Assembly: GCA_002408125.1 (NCBI GenBank) | Contig: DHQO01000042.1 | Location: 84,310-148,309, forward strand | Length of the DNA stretch: 64,000 nt | Origin: Hyphomonadaceae bacterium UBA5336 | Lineage (GTDB): Bacteria > Pseudomonadota > Alphaproteobacteria > Caulobacterales > Hyphomonadaceae | Reading direction: 5' to 3' | Shown: positions 60,353 through 64,000 of the stretch, piece by piece | Layout of the letters: each line of letters starts with the position of its first letter | How positions within the stretch are numbered: the first letter of the stretch is position 1 | The notes under the pieces: model-generated | Databases searched by the model: none | What the model saw: the letters and a program-made list of their open reading frames with translations, nothing else | Told to the model about the DNA's origin: nothing | Made by a program: the position numbers and the translations under genes

Positions 60353-62059
60353 CTAGGCCACGATTTTCTGAACCAGACTGCCCGGGAAGACGATACCGAT
60401 GCGGTAGCCGCCGGTTTCGTCGCGTGTGGTCACCAGGCGCCCCTGGAGCTGACGCGCGAAGGAGGTCATCAGGCGCGCGCCGAGACTCATCTTTGCGCCG
60501 GGCTCGATCAGCTCCGGCGCTCCGAGCCCGCGCTCGGCAACATGCAATTCTAGCACATCATTGTGCATCTGCAGGGTCACGGCGATCTCCCCGCCCTGAC
60601 AATCGGTGGCCTCGAGCATGGCATGCGTCACCGCCTCAACGATAAAGAGCGCAATGGGCATCACCGCATCGGCTTCCAGCTCGAAGGCGTCCACCGCCAC
60701 GCTCAGGCCGATATTCTGGTCCTGCAGGCCCAGCGCATCCGACAGATGGCTGAGGAGCCCTTCCAGGAAGGGCTTTACGGAGACCAGCTCCAACCGTTCG
60801 TGCTGATAGAGCGAGGAATGGACGATGGCGAGTGCATCGATCCGGTGACGGGCAGCCGAGAGCGCGGCGCGGCCCTGTTCGTCCTGTAGCGCACGCCGCT
60901 GCAGGTTGAGAAAACTGGTAACGATCTGGAGATTGTTTTTCACCCGGTGGTGGATCTCCTTGACCGCATCGTCGCGGACCTCGATCGCGGCCTTCAGGCT
61001 CTCGTCGCGTTCGGAAATCCGATCGGCCATCTCGTTAAGCGTGCGCGCAAGACTCTGAACTTCCACCGGCGCACTGTCGAAAACGGCGGTGTTGCGAAAG
61101 CCGTAAAGCCCCTCGCGGTAGATCACGGCAAGCTGGCGCAGCCTCTGCAGCCAGACAAGGATGAGTTGGTCGGTGGCCAGCCAGGCCGCCATCAGCGTCA
61201 CGCACATGGCCAGAAATGGCAGGCCGAAAGTCCGCATCGGCGTCAGCAGGGCATCACCGAGAATGCCCTTCGACGGCTTGGAGATCAGGGCGTAGACCCC
61301 GTTCGGTCCGATCCGGCCCAGCACCATTTCAAACATTCTGCCATCTTCGGATTTTGCGAGATAGAGCTTGCTGACTCGTTCATCCCGAGCGGCTGCGATC
61401 CAGTCCATCGGGATGGTCCGGGAGCCATCGGACCCGAGGATCTCGCCTTCATTGTCCACCAGCGCCACCCGCGTTCCGGCAAGCCGTTCAGCACGCCGGA
61501 GCACATCCAGATAGGCCTGGGTGCTGAGCGAGAAGGTCGACCAACCTGCAAGCACGCCATCCGCGGTCTCATTCGGCAGCGCCAGGACGAACACATCATG
61601 GCCGGTGAACTGGCCCGGCACGATCTGTGTGTGCATCAGCCCGCCGGTCCTGCGCGCCTGTTCGACCAGTTCAGCATCCAAAAGCCGCATACCCTCCCCC
61701 CCGGCGGCATTGCAGGTCACGACCCCGTCTGGATCGACAGACATGACGTTGAGCAGGCCGGGAACGCGGCCGGCAAGACGGTTGTGCACCTCAGCGCACT
61801 GCCCGGCGGTGATATCCTCGGCAAAGATCCGCAACAGCTGGTCAACATTGATCCTGAACTGCTCGACCCGGGCAATGGCGCGGTCAGCCGACAGCAGAAG
61901 GGCATCGCGGCGCTCGGCCCGGTTGGCTTTCGTATCGAGCCCGGTCTGAAGAGACGCGATGATCAGGAAGGGCAGAAAGGCAATGGCCAGCACCATCAGA
62001 AGCCGCCGGCGCAAGGTGCCCCTTGCCTTCTCGGTGCGCCTGATCAGCCCCTCAAACAC
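60353..62059 (-). CDS. HisKA_2 sensor kinase/phosphatase of the general stress locus
   Basis: A 568-aa membrane protein: TM1 at about 18-38, a periplasmic dCache-like sensor, TM2 at about 270-295, a HAMP-like region and a HisKA_2 domain with His371 in IHHRVKNN. In the ATPase domain the N box reads V-E-A-V-T-H479-A where related kinases have N-E-L-V-T-N-A, so the metal-binding Asn is missing. Its start overlaps the ecfG stop by 8 bp. A degenerate ATPase would fit a PhyP-like phosphatase of PhyR and not a PhyK-like kinase. Confidence 0.88.
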   Translation of the reverse strand: MFEGLIRRTEKARGTLRRRLLMVLAIAFLPFLIIASLQTGLDTKANRAERRDALLLSADRAIARVEQFRINVDQLLRIFAEDITAGQCAEVHNRLAGRVPGLLNVMSVDPDGVVTCNAAGGEGMRLLDAELVEQARRTGGLMHTQIVPGQFTGHDVFVLALPNETADGVLAGWSTFSLSTQAYLDVLRRAERLAGTRVALVDNEGEILGSDGSRTIPMDWIAAARDERVSKLYLAKSEDGRMFEMVLGRIGPNGVYALISKPSKGILGDALLTPMRTFGLPFLAMCVTLMAAWLATDQLILVWLQRLRQLAVIYREGLYGFRNTAVFDSAPVEVQSLARTLNEMADRISERDESLKAAIEVRDDAVKEIHHRVKNNLQIVTSFLNLQRRALQDEQGRAALSAARHRIDALAIVHSSLYQHERLELVSVKPFLEGLLSHLSDALGLQDQNIGLSVAVDAFELEADAVMPIALFIVEAVTHAMLEATDCQGGEIAVTLQMHNDVLELHVAERGLGAPELIEPGAKMSLGARLMTSFARQLQGRLVTTRDETGGYRIGIVFPGSLVQKIVA

Positions 62060-62630
62060 GGCTGCCTGCCAGTTCAGCGACCTGGCCCATCAGGTCTTCG
62101 AAGGCGTCCGAGGCCCGCATCCGGCGTTCGCACGGCCGGGGACTGACGCGCCGTTCGAGAAGGTCCATGAGTTCGCGTCGGGCGCGATTGACCCGGCTCT
62201 TCACCGTACCTACGGCGCACTGGCAGATACCGGCCGCTTCTTCATAGCTCATCGCACCCGCGCCCACGAGGATCAGCGCCTCGCGCTGGTCGACCGGCAG
62301 GCATTGCAGGGCGTGGCGCAGGGTCAGGAGATCCAGAGCTGCCGTGGGATCGTCCCAAGCAACAAGCACGGCCTCGGCCGTGGCCGGTTCAAGCGCCTGC
62401 ACACGCCAGCTCCGGCGTTTTTCCGAATAGAAGACATTGCGCAGAATGGTGAAGCACCAGGCTTTCATATTGGTGCCCTCGCGATAGGCAGAGCGCCCTT
62501 CCCATGCCTTGAGCATGGCGTCCTGGGCCAGATCGTCGGCCAGGATCGGATCACCGCACAGATTGCGCGCAAAGGCGCGCAAATGGGGGATCAATCCCGC
62601 CAATTGAGACTTGAACGCACTATCATCCAT
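62052..62630 (-). CDS. ecfG: EcfG general stress sigma factor
   Basis: A 192-aa ECF sigma factor of the EcfG/ECF15 group: region 2 with L-A-D-D-L-A-Q-D-A-M-L-K-A-W and N-M-K-A-W-C-F-T-I-L-R-N-x-F-Y-S-E-K-R-R, and region 4 with L-P-V-D-Q-R-E-A-L-I-L and G-T-V-K-S-R-V-N-R-A-R. It is held by NepR and freed by phosphorylated PhyR. It lies between nepR and the kinase-like gene. Confidence 0.95.
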   Translation of the reverse strand: MDDSAFKSQLAGLIPHLRAFARNLCGDPILADDLAQDAMLKAWEGRSAYREGTNMKAWCFTILRNVFYSEKRRSWRVQALEPATAEAVLVAWDDPTAALDLLTLRHALQCLPVDQREALILVGAGAMSYEEAAGICQCAVGTVKSRVNRARRELMDLLERRVSPRPCERRMRASDAFEDLMGQVAELAGSRV

Positions 62631-62667
62631 CTTCGAGGCGGGTCGCGCTGTGCGCTCACCCCTTTAT

Positions 62668-62871
62668 CTAGTTTTTTTCTTCGGGCTTTGGCTTGGCGTC
62701 AGCATCGCGCAGAAGTTTTAAGAAATCGTCTGGAACAGGCTCATTCGCGACATCGTCGTAGAGTTGCCTGAGCTTGTCGCCGATCCGTTTGCGGCGAATC
62801 TGCCCCGAATGGTCGCGCTCTTTCGGTGCCTTCTGTGCGCTGGCGGAGGGGGTCAGTTTCTTGTCTGCCAT
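62668..62871 (-). CDS. nepR: Anti-sigma factor NepR
   Basis: A 67-aa NepR with the conserved helix pair I-G-D-K-L-R-Q-L-Y-D-D-V and V-P-D-D-F-L-K-L-L (residues 32-55) that clamps EcfG. Start ATG 62871 (MADKKLTP) matches family length; the 68-codon upstream extension is not coding. It is divergent from phyR across 133 bp. Confidence 0.93.
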   Translation of the reverse strand: MADKKLTPSASAQKAPKERDHSGQIRRKRIGDKLRQLYDDVANEPVPDDFLKLLRDADAKPKPEEKN

Positions 62872-63004
62872 CAATATTGAACCAATCGGGATTTCCGCAG
62901 AATTTTCTATCCAGAGATTTAATAGGCTTCGAAAATAGCTGATTATACTATTATGCAACCATTGTGCATGAGAATGGTCCTCGTATTTTATAAGTGGAGC
63001 TTGC
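62872..63004. promoter_or_regulatory. Divergent nepR-ecfG / phyR promoter region
   Basis: A 133-bp AT-rich gap between nepR and phyR. Such regions normally carry EcfG-dependent promoters in both directions. I looked for GGAAC-N16/17-CGTT on both strands and found no good match, so I can only call it a probable promoter region. Confidence 0.55.
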
Positions 63005-63778
63005 ATGGGACTGGCAAGCCAGTTTGGCCCCCATATTCCATTTCTGAGACGATATGCCCGGGCATTGACGGGCAATCAGTCGGCCGGTGACGAACTTGTG
63101 CGCGCGGCATTGAGCGAACTTGCCGATAATCCGTCACTGATAAATCACGACATCCCCTCCCGGGTCTCGCTCTATCAGCTCTTTCACACAGTGGTCGGCG
63201 CGCCATCGAACGGCAACATCCGAACGAGCGGCAACATTCACGATATCCGCATGCAATCCCTGGCCCCGGTCCAGCGCCAGGCCTTCCTGCTGACGGCGAC
63301 CGAAGGCTTCAACCGCGCAGACGCCGCCGCAATTCTCGGCCGCAACAAGGATGAAATCGAGACACTCGTCGCCGAAGCGCTGCACGAGATCGAGAACGCC
63401 CTCGCCACGCGCGTGCTGATCATCGAGGACGAGCCGGTGATTGCGGCTGACCTGGAAAGCCTGGTCGGCGATCTCGGCCATGACGTCACCGGAAATGCGA
63501 CGACTTATGGCGAGGCGGTCACCCTGGCGCGCCAGATCCCGCCGGGGCTGATCCTGTGCGACATCCAGCTGGCGGACAATTCCTCCGGCATCGATGCGGC
63601 CAATGACATTCTTACCGATATCGACGTGCCGGTGATCTTCATTACCGCTTTCCCCGAACGCCTCCTGACCGGCGACCGCCCGGAACCGGCCTACCTGATC
63701 ACAAAGCCGTTCCAGGAAAACACGGTGAAAGCGGCAATCGGCCAGGCGCTCTTCTTCCACCCCCGCGAACTGGTATAG
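63005..63778 (+). CDS. phyR: PhyR anti-anti-sigma response regulator
   Basis: A 257-aa PhyR: sigma-like domain (residues 1 to about 130, lacking DNA-binding capacity) followed by a receiver domain with phosphoacceptor Asp186 (ILCDIQLAD) and the conserved Lys in ITKPFQ. When phosphorylated it binds NepR and frees EcfG. It sits beside nepR-ecfG and the HisKA_2 gene. Confidence 0.96.
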   Translation: MGLASQFGPHIPFLRRYARALTGNQSAGDELVRAALSELADNPSLINHDIPSRVSLYQLFHTVVGAPSNGNIRTSGNIHDIRMQSLAPVQRQAFLLTATEGFNRADAAAILGRNKDEIETLVAEALHEIENALATRVLIIEDEPVIAADLESLVGDLGHDVTGNATTYGEAVTLARQIPPGLILCDIQLADNSSGIDAANDILTDIDVPVIFITAFPERLLTGDRPEPAYLITKPFQENTVKAAIGQALFFHPRELV

Positions 63779-63907
63779 ATGACGGCTTGCCTTGCCGGGC
63801 CCGGCAAGTGCCGCGTCAAACCGTCCACATCCGTGATGTGTGAGTTCCGTGCACCACGGACTTGTGAACGCGCTGCCGAAGATTTGCCCCCAGGTTCAGG
63901 AGCAATC

Positions 63908-63923
63908 TGGTGCGGATGAGAGG
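63908..63923 (-). repeat. Duplicate of tRNA 3' end (16 bp)
   Basis: Identical 16-base copy of 63983-63998. On the minus strand it reads as the tRNA tail CCTCTCATCCGCACCA. Beyond it CTCGAACC, as in the T loop, follows after an unrelated 5-6 base insertion, so this looks like a damaged tRNA 3' end and not a functional gene. Confidence 0.6.
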
Positions 63924-63944
63924 TGAAACCTCGAACCGGAACCC

Positions 63945-63973
63945 GCACATTGGGTTGGCGGGCGGCAATGTGC
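63945..63973. terminator. Possible hairpin downstream of the tRNA
   Basis: Two perfect 8-bp arms (GCACATTG and CAATGTGC) around a 13-base loop, 10 bases after the tRNA 3' end on the minus strand. There is no U-run on the far side, so termination is only possible. Confidence 0.35.
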
Positions 63974-63982
63974 AAATAAAGA

Positions 63983-64000
63983 TGGTGCGGATGAGAGGAC
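63983..64000 (-). tRNA. 3' end of a tRNA gene (rest outside window), possibly tRNA-Leu
   Basis: The last 18 bases, read on the minus strand, are GTCCTCTCATCCGCACCA: an encoded CCA, a CATCCGC acceptor strand, a CCTCT T-stem strand and the start of a T loop. The tRNA body is outside the window. The T-stem/loop form resembles tRNA-Leu, but the anticodon is not visible, so the identity is a guess. Confidence 0.7.

Noticed and set aside
63846..63860. TCCGTG-cac-CACGGA hairpin as phyR terminator
   Set aside because: It lies about 68 bp past the phyR stop with no T-run, so there is no support for termination.

Overview
The window is high-GC, densely packed bacterial DNA. Its gene families point to an alphaproteobacterium, most likely a Hyphomonadaceae/Maricaulaceae-type marine or alkaline-lake organism. 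The evidence is a complete PhyR-NepR-EcfG general stress locus, a gene transfer agent (GTA) cluster of the Rhodobacterales/Caulobacterales type, TamA-TamB, a ccmE-F-H cytochrome c maturation run, and a B12-dependent methylmalonyl-CoA mutase. The genus is inferred from family content only.

Layout. 1-9.7 kb: a truncated uracil-DNA glycosylase, a small TonB-domain protein, pirin, a TIR-domain membrane protein, an M28 peptidase lipoprotein, RlmJ, a histidine-kinase-like protein whose phosphoacceptor His is Gln, and an FAD oxidoreductase/hotdog-fold pair. 9.7-11.8 kb: nitronate monooxygenase, a two-TM peptide, an M15 endolysin and a GTA-type three-TM holin, all tightly packed on the minus strand. 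12-17.5 kb: mutA and mutB, each followed by an overlapping gene for an uncharacterised lipoprotein. 17.7-22.7 kb: metabolic and housekeeping genes (EEP nuclease/phosphatase, YbjQ, zincin, amidase, amidohydrolase, GFA protein). 22.7-24.9 kb: an envelope-stress-like unit (EF-hand protein, ECF sigma, putative anti-sigma, CpxP-like protein). 25-31.3 kb: degP, response regulator, sensor kinase, glnE. 31.4-38.6 kb: hydrolase-OsmC fusion, ccmH-ccmF-ccmE, a CcmI-like TPR protein, a PhoQ/PhoP-like pair and a PepSY protein. 38.7-39.5 kb: a DnaJ-type chaperone.

39.6-53.3 kb holds the GTA structural cluster on the minus strand, in canonical order from terminase (gp2) to the 1249-aa tail-tip protein (gp15). 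I find no gp1 or gp7 homologue. The cluster is split between terminase and portal by a plus-strand pair, a ParA-like ATPase and an unrecognised 145-aa partner. An ECF-type sigma factor gene lies just upstream of the terminase. With the holin/endolysin pair about 30 kb away, the window encodes most parts of a GTA plus candidate regulators. The ParA pair, the sigma factor and the capsid-distal hairpin are the features I would examine first.

54-60 kb: TamA-TamB and an entericidin-like lipoprotein with a possible EcfG-type promoter. 60.3-63.8 kb: a HisKA_2 kinase with an atypical N box, ecfG and nepR, divergent from phyR. The right edge shows the 3' end of a tRNA gene (minus strand) and, 75 bp away, a second copy of its last 16 bases.
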